The notes under the pieces were generated by a model. That model had not been told where the DNA came from and did no database searches. It saw only the letters and a list, made by a program, of their open reading frames with translations. This document shows positions 54,632 to 64,000 of a DNA stretch of 64,000 bases, piece after piece. Made by a program: the position numbers and the translations under genes. The first letter of the stretch is position 1; each line of letters opens with the position of its first letter. The stretch covers positions 15,103,656 through 15,167,655 of the forward strand of contig NC_135998.1 of NCBI RefSeq assembly GCF_048128805.1, written 5' to 3'. The DNA comes from Centroberyx gerrardi. Lineage: Eukaryota; Chordata; Actinopteri; Beryciformes; Berycidae.

Positions 54632-57600
54632 GTAAGGTACCACGTTTTGTCGTATTCTGTTTCAAAATCTAAGTCAAGGTGCTACTTGCGTGATTGTTAT
54701 TTTATTTATTTTTTTGCTTGTCTATTTGTTTCATAGGTGGCAATTTCTTTTCAATTGTCATTTAACATCCTGAATTCTGATTATAAATTCTACTGTGACG
54801 TCATACAGGTCAACGTCAACATAACATAACATAACATAACATAACATAACATAACATAACATAACATAACATAACATAACTTTACATATTGACCGGGTTG
54901 AAAAGTAAAGTATAGTGAAAATGTGCTTAATTACAATATCCACTCACTCACAGACATATTGTGTACCTTAACAATGTCAGTGACTGAAATATTCTTCTAA
55001 TATAAACAATATTCCTGGGGCTCACGCTAATGTGAGGATTTATTCATATGCCCAGAACATTCTGATCCATTTTGAAAATGCTTTTTAATAAATGTTTCTG
55101 AAAAAAAAAAATACTATTAATAGTTAAATGACTGCAGCCTATTGTGTGCCAGATTTCTCTTGTGTAAGATTCATTGATAATTTACTCCAGAAGCCTATGC
55201 AACCTTAAACAATAATGGAGGACTAAACAAATTAAACTGTTACTCTTACAGGAGGATATAAATCTGTGGAATAATTGAAATAAGTAATTCCTATGATTGA
55301 TGATCCAGAATTTGTGAACATGAACAACTCTTACCAAAGTGCTAAGACAAATAGGTGATGTCTTCGAGGGCCATTTTATTGTTTTATTTTTAAAAATATT
55401 TGTCTAAACTTTAACATCTAAATGAGGTTGTTATGCCATTTGTTTTTAACTGGAAAATGTACCCATGTTCCAGGAAAATCATTGTGGGCACTATTACAAT
55501 AACCTTACCATCTTTTCCAACTCTACAGTAGGCTATATTAACATGATATCACAGATCAGGCTATGGCAAAATATTCACCTTCATTTATTGCAATGGTAGA
55601 TAGTGGTGAATGTTTACTAATACAAACAGTACTGTCCTTAGGCATAGGAATAAAAATAGTTATTGCTAATTCTTTAATTACAGGTAGCTTAACATATCAA
55701 CTATTTTCAAAATTTCAGTTTTGAACATAGGCATGCAGACATTTTCCTGATGAAGTTGAATGTCTGAACATTTCTGCAGTACAAAATCTTGTGTATCATT
55801 TAGATTTAAAACAAATTGTGCCAGTATTTACTAGTGGCCGCTCTGTAGGCCACACTAAAAGAGGAATACAGCAAAGTTCGCAGCCTGTTAACATCTATAT
55901 CAGAAGTGATATCAATACTTAAAAAGTGTCTATATGGGTCCACATTCTTACACTTTAAAAGTGTAAGCTCACTCACACTCATGGATGGTTGCTATTGACT
56001 CTCTACATAGAGAAATTAAGGTTAACACTAATCAGCATTAGCCAGTGTTGAATCCTCTCAGCACCAGTATGAAGTGTTAGAAATAAACTCTTTCATAGTA
56101 AACCTAGTAACTCCATTGGAGTTGCTTTCATATTAATCCTTTGTAGTAATGGACAATCAACATAATTTGTTAATGCTGTAGAGGTGTAAATAATTCTGCC
56201 CCACCCACCTCAACCATGCACAAACATACCTAGATGTAGGCTAAAACATAAATACATAGAGTGAATAAAAATACTTTTGGAATGGCAATATAGTGCAGGG
56301 ATCAACTTCATTAAAGACCTGGTTTGTTACATTAAAAATAGAGTCATTTAACCACTGATAGGCAATGCCAACACAAGCAAGCATGTACAGAACAATGGAC
56401 TTGACTATCTACTGTCTCTATTGAGCCACACATTACAACAGTTAGACAACACAGCTATGGCTCTGCCTGACATCAATAACATAAATCAATTGTAGAATCT
56501 ATATGTTAACTTAGTGTAACAATCATGAATGTTGACAACATGAATTAGCCTGAAATCTTGAGGCTTTTACTGAACTAGGATTATTTTCAACTATTATCCA
56601 ACATGCAACAAACAACAGCAAGAAAAATAGCTCTACCTCTTGCTACCAAGAGCGCAGATAGCTCAGTTAACACTGTGCACAATACAGCATCGATTAAAGC
56701 ATTCATCAAAATAAAGAGTATCAACACTGATATTCATAAATATGGTATTTTTTATGACAATGTCGTATTGTTTAGTATTACTTCTTGCAAGAGTGAAAGA
56801 TCTGTTGACAACAGTTGTGTTGTGCTGTGGCTGAAACAAGGTGCAGGCCTGGGGGTCGACTATCCATCAGATGGCAGGCTGACACCATCAAGGCTGATAT
56901 GATGAAAATCAGCTTAACTCTCTATATTGACACCTGCTCTATTTCCATTTCAACTATGGGAGTCTTATGTGAGGCAATACCATTATCATCAACACCAAAA
57001 ATCTGATTACTTTGCTGTAAAACTGAAACAAGCTATAATGAGATGGTATCAGATGACCAATGTGGATTCTTCCACATTATTTATGAAAATAATGATTAGC
57101 TATCATGTAGCCTGCTGTCAAGTACCTGTATCAATTGCAATGTATCAATTTGAGACAGAAAAGTTATTAAGGTAGTGGTTTAAAATCATTCTCAAATCAT
57201 TCTCTCAAAGGTTTAATTTAGTTTTTTGGAGTATTTTTTAAAACATATTTTCATGAAGCAAGCCCCTAGAGCACCTTGGCACCTTTAAAGGAGTGGTTCC
57301 CCCTTTTTTCAATTTCTTTTCTCGCCTATTGATAAAAAGAAGAGGAACTGATCTGAAGTACTAGAAGATAAGAAATTGTACATTTTTAATCACCATTAAA
57401 CACAACAGTGGCAACTCATGTCCTATTAGATAGCCATATTTCAATCATGTTTCCACATATTCCTTTGAAGTGATTTCACACTGGTGACAAAATATTTTGA
57501 TGTCTTAAGCCAGAGGGAATACTATGCTGCAGTTTTTCCATCTTTATTTAATTTATTCTCTAATCCTCTCTAATTCATTCCCCACCAAGTGAATGTTGTG

Positions 57601-58132
57601 ATGATGCCCAGAAAATAACAGCAGCTAAAAATTTTACCAGTGTGTTTGGACTCAATGCACCAAAACTGAACACTAATGCTGCTATTAGTAGTAAAAAAAA
57701 AAAAAATACATTAATAAGCCTACCCACTAATGTAAGTCAAACTCACATCATGTTTTTTAAATGCCTACATAACAGCTTCCGTCAAGCAGAGCCCTGTTTT
57801 GGAATAAAGTGAATTGACCTTTTCCCTATGCCTATGCATATTTGGCACAGGATGTTCTGCTGTTTGTCTTAGCTTTTTATATCCAAATGCCTTTATAATT
57901 AGAGAATATTTTAACATTTCCACCTTGCCTCTTACTGTGAGAATGCGTTAGTGTTATGGAAAGTGTGGTTATTCGGGAATGGTCTTCTATCTTCTAATTC
58001 TCTAGAAAATAACCTGATTTCAGAATGTTGTTTTTAGTTTGCATATATATCCTTAGGTTGAACACACTGAAGGGATGGAAATTTGACCATTAAAACATGC
58101 TGCAAATCTGTTTTGTATTTTGATCAGTGTAG
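54632..58132 (+). other. Upstream sequence or first intron of the receptor gene
   Basis: 3.5 kb, AT-rich. It contains twelve ATAAC pentamers (54821-54880), and nothing else recognisable. Open frames near 56.6-57.2 kb have no conserved motif. Confidence 0.5.
54821..54880 (+). repeat. (ATAAC)12 pentanucleotide repeat
   Basis: Twelve perfect ATAAC units. Confidence 0.97.
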
Positions 58133-58158
58133 GTACTGAGAGATTTAACTCTGCTGGT

Positions 58159-59576
58159 ATGGAGGTCAACGGCAGTGACATGGCTGGAGGTACACTGCCC
58201 TCTGTAGCTGAAGAACAGACGGAGGAACGTATTTATGAGGTTGTGGTGCAGAACAGCTCCATCAACCACAGCTCCCAGTTTGCAGACGTGGCTCTGCTGC
58301 AGACCTTCAAGCCTCTCATCATTCCCTGCTACGTGCTTGTGGTGGTGGTGGGTGTCTTTGGGAACTACCTGCTCCTCTATGTCATCTGCCGAACCCGCAA
58401 GATGCACAACGTCACCAACTTTTTCATCGGAAACCTGGCCTTCTCTGACATGCTGATGTGTGTGACCTGCGTTCCCTTCACTCTCGCCTATGCCTTCAAC
58501 CCTCACGGCTGGGTTTTTGGCCGCCTGATGTGCTATGTGGTGTTCCTTATCCAGCCTGTCACAGTCTATGTTTCAGTGTTCACTCTCACAGCTATCGCTG
58601 TGGACAGGTGGGTAAATCCCTCTAATTTATCAGACAGCTCAAAGATGTGCGCTGCACCATGTAACAATATTGACACTGCAGGAGTTATGCTGTCAGTTCA
58701 CAAGAGATATTCCCTCTCTATATTCATGAATTTATTTCACATTTCTCACATCAACAGTTTCCCATTATAACTGGGGGTACTAACAATTGCCAAGCCAGAA
58801 ATTAGACTAGACCACTGAATGATGTAATTATTACACAAATCCTGACACATTTACACTCATTCAGACTTTAGGGAGATGTGCAGATAGGGTGGCTGGTTGA
58901 TGATTGCATACCTGTTCCATTCTGCTCTTGTTTCCACTACAGGTACTATGCAACAGTGCATCCCCTGAAGAAGCGCACCTCTGTGGCTACCTGTGCCTAC
59001 GTCTTAATGGGAATCTGGCTGCTGTCCTGCGGGCTGGTGGCTCCGGCTGTGGCCCACACCTACCATGTCGAGTTCAAAGAGGAGGGCTTCACCATCTGCG
59101 AGGAGTTCTGGTTGGGTCAAGAGAAAGAGAGGCGGGCATACGCCTATAGCACCCTACTGGTCACGTATGTCCTGCCATTGTCAGCCGTCTGTGTCTCCTA
59201 TCTCTGCATTTCTGTCAAACTGAGGAATTGTGTGGCGCCAGGCCACAGGACACAAGTTCAGGCGGACGCCCAGCAGGCTCGTAAGAGAAAGATCTTCCGC
59301 TTGGTCGCGCTGGTGGTGGCTGCCTTTGCAGTGTGTTGGCTTCCTATCCATGTGTTCAATGTGCTGCGAGACATAGACATTCGCCTCATCAACAAGCGCC
59401 ACTTCTTACTCATCCAACTGCTGTGCCACCTGTGTGCCATGAGCTCCTCCTGTTGTAACCCCTTCCTCTATGCATGGCTGCATGACCGCTTCCGCGCTGA
59501 GTTGCGTAAGATGTTCACTTGCCATCATCGCATTGGAATACCTGCCAACCACTGTGCTGCCAGTGTGGTCTTGTAA
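58159..59576 (+). CDS. prlhr: Prolactin-releasing peptide receptor-type GPCR
   Basis: A rhodopsin-class receptor for RF-amide peptides of the PrRP type, at the plasma membrane and Gq/Gi-coupled in known members. Two exons, 58159-58607 and 58943-59576, give 360 residues (human PRLHR is 370). Sequons lie at NGS4, NSS32 and NHS36. Seven TM segments are visible, with GN (68-69), Asp97 in LAFSD, the Cys125-Cys202 disulfide pair, DRY at 149-151, CWLP at 281-284 and NPFLY at 322-326. Shared PRLHR signatures include HNVTNF, LAYAF then GWVFG, LQPVTVYVSVFTLT-like QPVTVYVSVFTLT, HTYHVE, CEEFW and FVYAWLHD-like FLYAWLHD. The C-terminus SVVL resembles the PDZ ligand SVVI of human PRLHR. Teleosts have several paralogues (prlhr/prlhr2 types), and I cannot assign which. 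Confidence 0.9.
58608..58942 (+). other. Receptor intron inside the DRY motif
   Basis: 335 bp, GTGGGT donor and CTACAG acceptor. It splits the DRY arginine codon as AG|G (phase 2). Reading through without splicing soon loses homology and ends at a stop near 58770. Confidence 0.9.
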
Positions 59577-62500
59577 TAACTGTGTGAATTTAAGACAGAG
59601 TGACCTTTTGTTTTAGTGTCAACGCCCTTTATGTGCCACAGGATATGTTTTGTGATTATGCATGAATTTATTATATCTATTCTGGATTTCTGGAAATGTA
59701 AGTGAGAAAGGAAAATATCAATTTGACATGATAGTGTGAATTACCGCACAAAAGGATATTAGAAAAATTTGTGTTCGCTACACATTTTATGCTCATTGGA
59801 ATTGGTGACAGAGAAAACTGGAAAGACGAATGCTTGAAATATAAGAACTGATGTAATTGATGTTTTTTTTCCACACGTGTACATTATTTAATGTATAAGT
59901 GCAAGACAAGGGACCTGGCTGTTAATCTTTAATCAAAGAATGAAGTACAGTATGGGAAGACTTAAACTTTTAAACTCTGAGAATAACCGACTTCAAATGT
60001 AAAGATCATTAAACCCTGGCTTTTTTATGTTTATTTCAGTTGTTTGAAGAATGTTATCCATTGATTGAACTCTTGATACAATGACTATAGGTAATTAACT
60101 AAACCTTAGTTTAAAATGTTTCTTGACACTGTATTTTTTTTGTAAACAGAGGAAACTGGGCCTGTGTTTTAAAGTGAGGTGGAATCTTTCAATTGTCAGA
60201 TTATTTTCCATCAACAAGTCTTATCCAAAAACAATCAATATGTACATAACTGTAAATGATATTCTAAAAAAAACCTATATAAGGAATTTAAGTACTGGCG
60301 GACAACCAAAGTGTTGGAGAGTATATATTGGGTATGCAGAGGAAAATGCTGTGGACTGGCATTGAGAGCCTCAGCTCAGACTGTCTTGGAAAATGATCAG
60401 TGCAGGTTTGATTGATCCTACCAGGGCAACAGAGGCAGAGAACCAGCTGTGTTGCGACACGCTTGCTTTGAGCATTGTGGAACTAATTAAATGCAGATAC
60501 TCTCTCTCTCTCTTAGATCCTCTCTGTTCAGATTTTCTTTGCTGAAACAGTTGAGGGAACTTCACCTCTTCTACAGTGGCTTAACTGTGCTCAAGTAACA
60601 CAACTGTATCCCTTTATTTTTGTGATCTGTTACTTATTGCTGTAAATACATATATATCAACAAAAAGTTGTTTACATCCAAATATATGCCCTTTGGATGT
60701 TATTGGATGCATTTGGTTATGGTGTTATTTGTGTAATCTCTGCTTCCTTACCAAAATATTGTCTGCAAATTATTCTTACAGTTTGTGCAGTGCTATAACA
60801 AAGCTGTTGTTCGATGTGTATGTATATTGTCAACAGACTGTGGAAAATAGTAAACAAAAATACAGAGATTGAATGACTTTTGTTGTCTGTTGTCAATTAC
60901 ATGATGACAAGAGATTGAATCAAATTATGTTCAACATGGTCAGAGAGCAGTTGTGCAGCTGAACTAATTAAATAATGGGGAAGATGAATGTGTTTTCTGC
61001 ATATCAGTTAAGCCCATCCAAGGATGCATTATAATAATAATGTCATTATTTATTGATCCCCGGTCAGAGCACAGTGTCGGCACCAGAAAGCACCGCTGCA
61101 GCCGGTTGGGCCTCAGTGACTTGCAAGTCACTTCAGCAGGCCGGATGCTTGCTGACACGGTGACTTGAACTTTGGTCCTCCAGTTGAACGGCGGCTCACC
61201 TCCTCACTTTGCTATCCTGCGGCCCAGGTGGAGTGAGAGGATTGGAAAAGTTGACATGTGTCAGAGTGATTAAAGCCGCCCCACGTGAGGAGTTTATAGC
61301 GGCCCTTCTCCTGATATTTTTTGTATGATGAAGTGAGCGAAGTTTGATGGCATTAATATCATTTGATAAATACAAATGTAGCAAAATTTGGCAGTGTGCA
61401 AAACTTGGGGAAATGCTAGTTTTACGTACTTTCAGACAAAATCCATCCAATTCTTCTTTCTGCTTTACATTTACTAAATTTGAATTTCTGATCAGTTAGA
61501 AGAAGGTTGCTGTAAAGACTGTTTCTGCTACTGATTCTGTCAATATTGAATTCATGTTACATACAGTAGGTTACAGTTTTTTTGGGTCAGTTCTCCCCAT
61601 TACAACGGAACATGAATATTCAGACAAATTAAATCATCCAAGCTAAATATGCACTCAGATGTCCCTTTCATTCAATAACCGTGTAAAGTCTGTGACTCAT
61701 CATCATCACATTCTTGACTTCCTCCTTTGAAGTACTTTCTTTTGGAATTTAATGAGATTTCCATTTTAGGATGGATGCTGTTCTTCCCTACCAAGCATTT
61801 GATGAACGATCTGCAGGCCAAGTTAAATGTCAACCCTAATGAGTAATGAGAACATTTTCCCAATATGATATTATGGCATGGCATACTGTATATTCAGATT
61901 TAGAAACCGTTTTGAACTAATATCAGAACGATGTTTAGGTCCTGACTTCATAAAATGATGCAGGTAGCAACTGTGGCTGACTGTGGATGTCGTCTCAGCT
62001 TTAATTTTGGTACTGTATGTAAATGGGTTTTCAACATTGGTGCAGGCTGTCACATCATAATCTATTCAAAATGTCAAAATGTTTCCTGTGACAATACTGT
62101 TTTGCACTACATGACTGAAGCTTTAGGCAGACCCTGATCTATATTATCAGCCGAAAACCATAACCCTCCTGACACCGTTCTCTTCCCAACTAATATTCCC
62201 ATTAGATTAGCTAGAGGGAAACAACCTTGACTGCATAACCTTATATGAGTTATGGCAGTGACACTCACTTTGGTTTTGCTTTTGAGTCAACTGCATGTAA
62301 CGTCCAAATACTGTTCAATAACTACACAATCCTAACAGTATAGCAACTGTACACTGTAGCAAGTAATGTGAAAAACATGATTTACTATGGATCTACAATT
62401 GTAACATAAAACATTACAAACACAGTAAAACCCAAGGGCTGACACACGTCTAGCACCACATAGTTGTTCTTTTCTGTGACTGAATAATTTTACCATTACG

Positions 62501-62800
62501 TCATGTACCACAGCACTGTGAGTGGATTTTTACTCCCTTAATTTAAAGGTAGGATTTTGACAATGTCTAATCAATCGCACACATGAGCAGCATAACACCC
62601 TGACCTGGCATTTTCAGTAAACTAATAATGGAGAAAATAGACCTCTTTAAGTGTAGTATAATGAAACCGCCCATAGGCACTAAATGCAATTTCTTTTCCC
62701 CTCACATTTCCCCTGAAAGAGATGCATTAGTGTGTTTAAGGGGAAATGGCCATCCCCACCCTCCAAATCTCTCCCTGATTATGTAATGTCAGTGTGACGC
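59577..62800. other. Receptor 3' UTR and intergenic DNA up to brf2
   Basis: ATTAAA at 60008-60013 is a possible polyadenylation signal. The rest holds one SINE (61027-61225) and otherwise AT-rich DNA without recognisable genes or RNAs. Confidence 0.5.
61027..61225 (-). mobile_element. tRNA-derived SINE
   Basis: On the minus strand, a polymerase III A-box-like TAGCAAAGTGAGG (61214-61202) is followed about 30 nt later by a B-box-like GTTCAAGTCA (61170-61161). The body holds the perfect 18-bp palindrome AGTGACTTGCAAGTCACT (61115-61132). It ends in GGGATCAATAAATAATGAC and ATT units, like the LINE-matched tails of fish SINEs. I cannot name the family. Confidence 0.6.
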
Positions 62801-62841
62801 TTGTCAATAATATTTCAGATTTTCAAATATTTCAACACAAC

Positions 62842-62847
62842 TTTATT
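62842..62847 (-). terminator. Candidate brf2 polyadenylation signal
   Basis: AATAAA on the minus strand, 267 nt after the brf2 stop codon. Confidence 0.5.
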
Positions 62848-63113
62848 TCAACAATGTTTTTGACAGTAAACTGGGTATGTGCAGTAAAACACTGAACAGA
62901 TATAGTCTGTCCTGGGACTGGCTAACCTTTATCCCTGCATGAAAAGTTTTGGCGTCTCTCATGAACAAAGTCTAACAAACACTGTTATGCAAATGCATAA
63001 CGCAATAGTCCTGAACAAGATAAAGTGCATTTAAACTCAAAAGACAATTTTGTTTAGATCACTAACCAAAGAAGCAAACACTGTCCTGGGAAAATAACCA
63101 AAACTCACAGGGT

Positions 63114-63990
63114 TCAACCTTCCTGTTCTTTTTCCTCCTCAGACGAGGACAACATCTTCTTTGTCCGAGCAAAGTCTCTCACTTCCTGAGGAGTGCGGAT
63201 GTACATATCAATTTCACTGTCTGAGATCTCCTCATCACCAGTTACATCCTGGAGCACTGGTCTCTCCACTCTCCTGATCTTAGGATGCTTCACACAAGGG
63301 GGAGCAAACAATACTCTCTTACCCCAGTGTGGTGCTGGAGCCTGGCACCCATGGGTGATTGTGCCAGTGTGCAGCTCAGGCTCAGAGCCTGAACTAAGGT
63401 CTCCACCTCCTGGTTGCTCGGCCATTTCAGCATTTGGTTCACATGCTTCCTCACAGGATTTGTTTGCAGTCTGAGCTACAAGCCCAGAGATTTGGGAGGG
63501 TGCTGCCTCCTCTAGGTGGGACACTTTAGACTGGATCCCAGGTAGGGAGTCCTCACAGCTGGGCTGGAGCTCCACCATCAGGGCATCATGTGTCCTCAGA
63601 GCCCTCCGCAGCAGAGCGTACCTGTGCTTCAGAATATCCTCCACCTGGAGCATCACGTTGTCTGGTCTCACATCAGCCCCCACCCAGGGAATCTCCTGGC
63701 CCAGCTTACACAGCACCTCCTTTATTTCAGCTATTCTCTTCAATGCGGGCTTGTACTTTGACACCTTGGCTAGCAGACAGAATTTGTCCAGAGTGTATTT
63801 GAGGCGGACCCTGGTGGGTTTCAAGGACTGCCAGGCGAGGTAGATGGACGCCATCATGATGGGGAGGGGCCTGCGGCCGGTCACGAGCCAGGAATCTGCT
63901 GCCAGCTCCACCAGGGCCACCGCACGCTTCGTCAGGTCCTTGGAGTTCTCAGCCAATTCTTCAGGAACGTCAAGAGAGCTGATTTTGTAT
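63114..63990 (-). CDS. brf2: TFIIIB subunit BRF2, terminal exon (gene continues off the window)
   Basis: BRF2 replaces BRF1 in TFIIIB at RNA polymerase III genes with external promoters (U6, selenocysteine tRNA). An acceptor tttctgtcag (64000-63991) opens this last exon in phase 2, and the frame runs to TGA at 63116-63114. It covers the second cyclin repeat, with ADSWLVTGRRPLPIM (human NETWLVTGRHPLPVI), LAWQSLKP and LDKFCLLAKV. Then comes the C-terminal BRF2 region with APPCVKHPK and TGDEEISDSEIDMYIRTPQE (human [20 protein letters not shown]). Upstream exons (zinc ribbon, first cyclin repeat) lie beyond 64000. The exon begins SYKISSLDVPEE-like after joining. Confidence 0.92.
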
Positions 63991-64000
63991 CTGACAGAAA

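Noticed and set aside
54343..54672. Arg-Glu or Ser-Leu repeat ORFs
   Set aside because: They come from the (CT)35 repeat; only the last few codons before the donor at 54631 are considered as a possible exon.
58608..58770. Read-through extension of the receptor ORF after DRW
   Set aside because: Homology to PRLHR stops at the splice donor and resumes at 58943 with the DRY tyrosine.

Overview
This window comes from a ray-finned fish (teleost) nuclear genome. The genes are split into short exons with clear vertebrate splice sites. The DNA is AT-rich and carries many dinucleotide microsatellites, and the decayed transposons (hAT, PIF/Harbinger, BEL/Pao, L2/Rex1-like LINEs, a tRNA-type SINE) are typical of fish. 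The species cannot be named from sequence alone.

Four protein-coding genes are supported. (1) aak1 (AP2-associated kinase 1), minus strand. Its 20 exons, reconstructed from ATG 29943 to stop 6342, stay in phase and give about 929 residues. A further in-phase 3' exon (1-622) runs off the left edge and would replace the short C-terminus with a long tail. (2) anxa4 (annexin A4), plus strand, start codon 32735, stop 41519, 12 coding exons, 321 residues. aak1 and anxa4 are head to head, as AAK1 and ANXA4 are in human, with about 1.2 kb between their 5' ends that includes a 78-bp TG repeat. (3) A prolactin-releasing-peptide-receptor-type GPCR (prlhr family), plus strand, 58159-59576. One intron splits the DRY arginine codon, and a small upstream coding exon at 54.6 kb is possible. 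(4) The last exon of brf2 (RNA polymerase III factor TFIIIB, BRF2 subunit), minus strand, 63114-63990. The rest of brf2 lies beyond the right edge.

By region: 0-6.3 kb is the long-isoform exon plus non-coding DNA; 6.3-30 kb is aak1 with retroelement, Harbinger, LINE and long-inverted-repeat relics in its introns; 30-31.1 kb is the shared aak1/anxa4 5' region; 31.1-41.7 kb is anxa4; 41.7-54.4 kb is a gene-poor tract with hAT copies, a decayed BEL/Pao element and strong G-rich and CT repeats; 54.4-60 kb is the receptor gene; 60-62.8 kb is intergenic with one SINE; 62.8-64 kb is the 3' end of brf2.

I found no evidence for a new multi-gene system. The most interesting signals are structural: the two C-terminal options of aak1, a dead duplicate of aak1 exon 9, a GC-AG intron, a 25-bp duplication that copies a splice donor in anxa4, a 1.7-kb element with about 250-bp inverted repeats, a TIR element that seems to hold a copy of anxa4 intron sequence, and the split DRY codon of the receptor.
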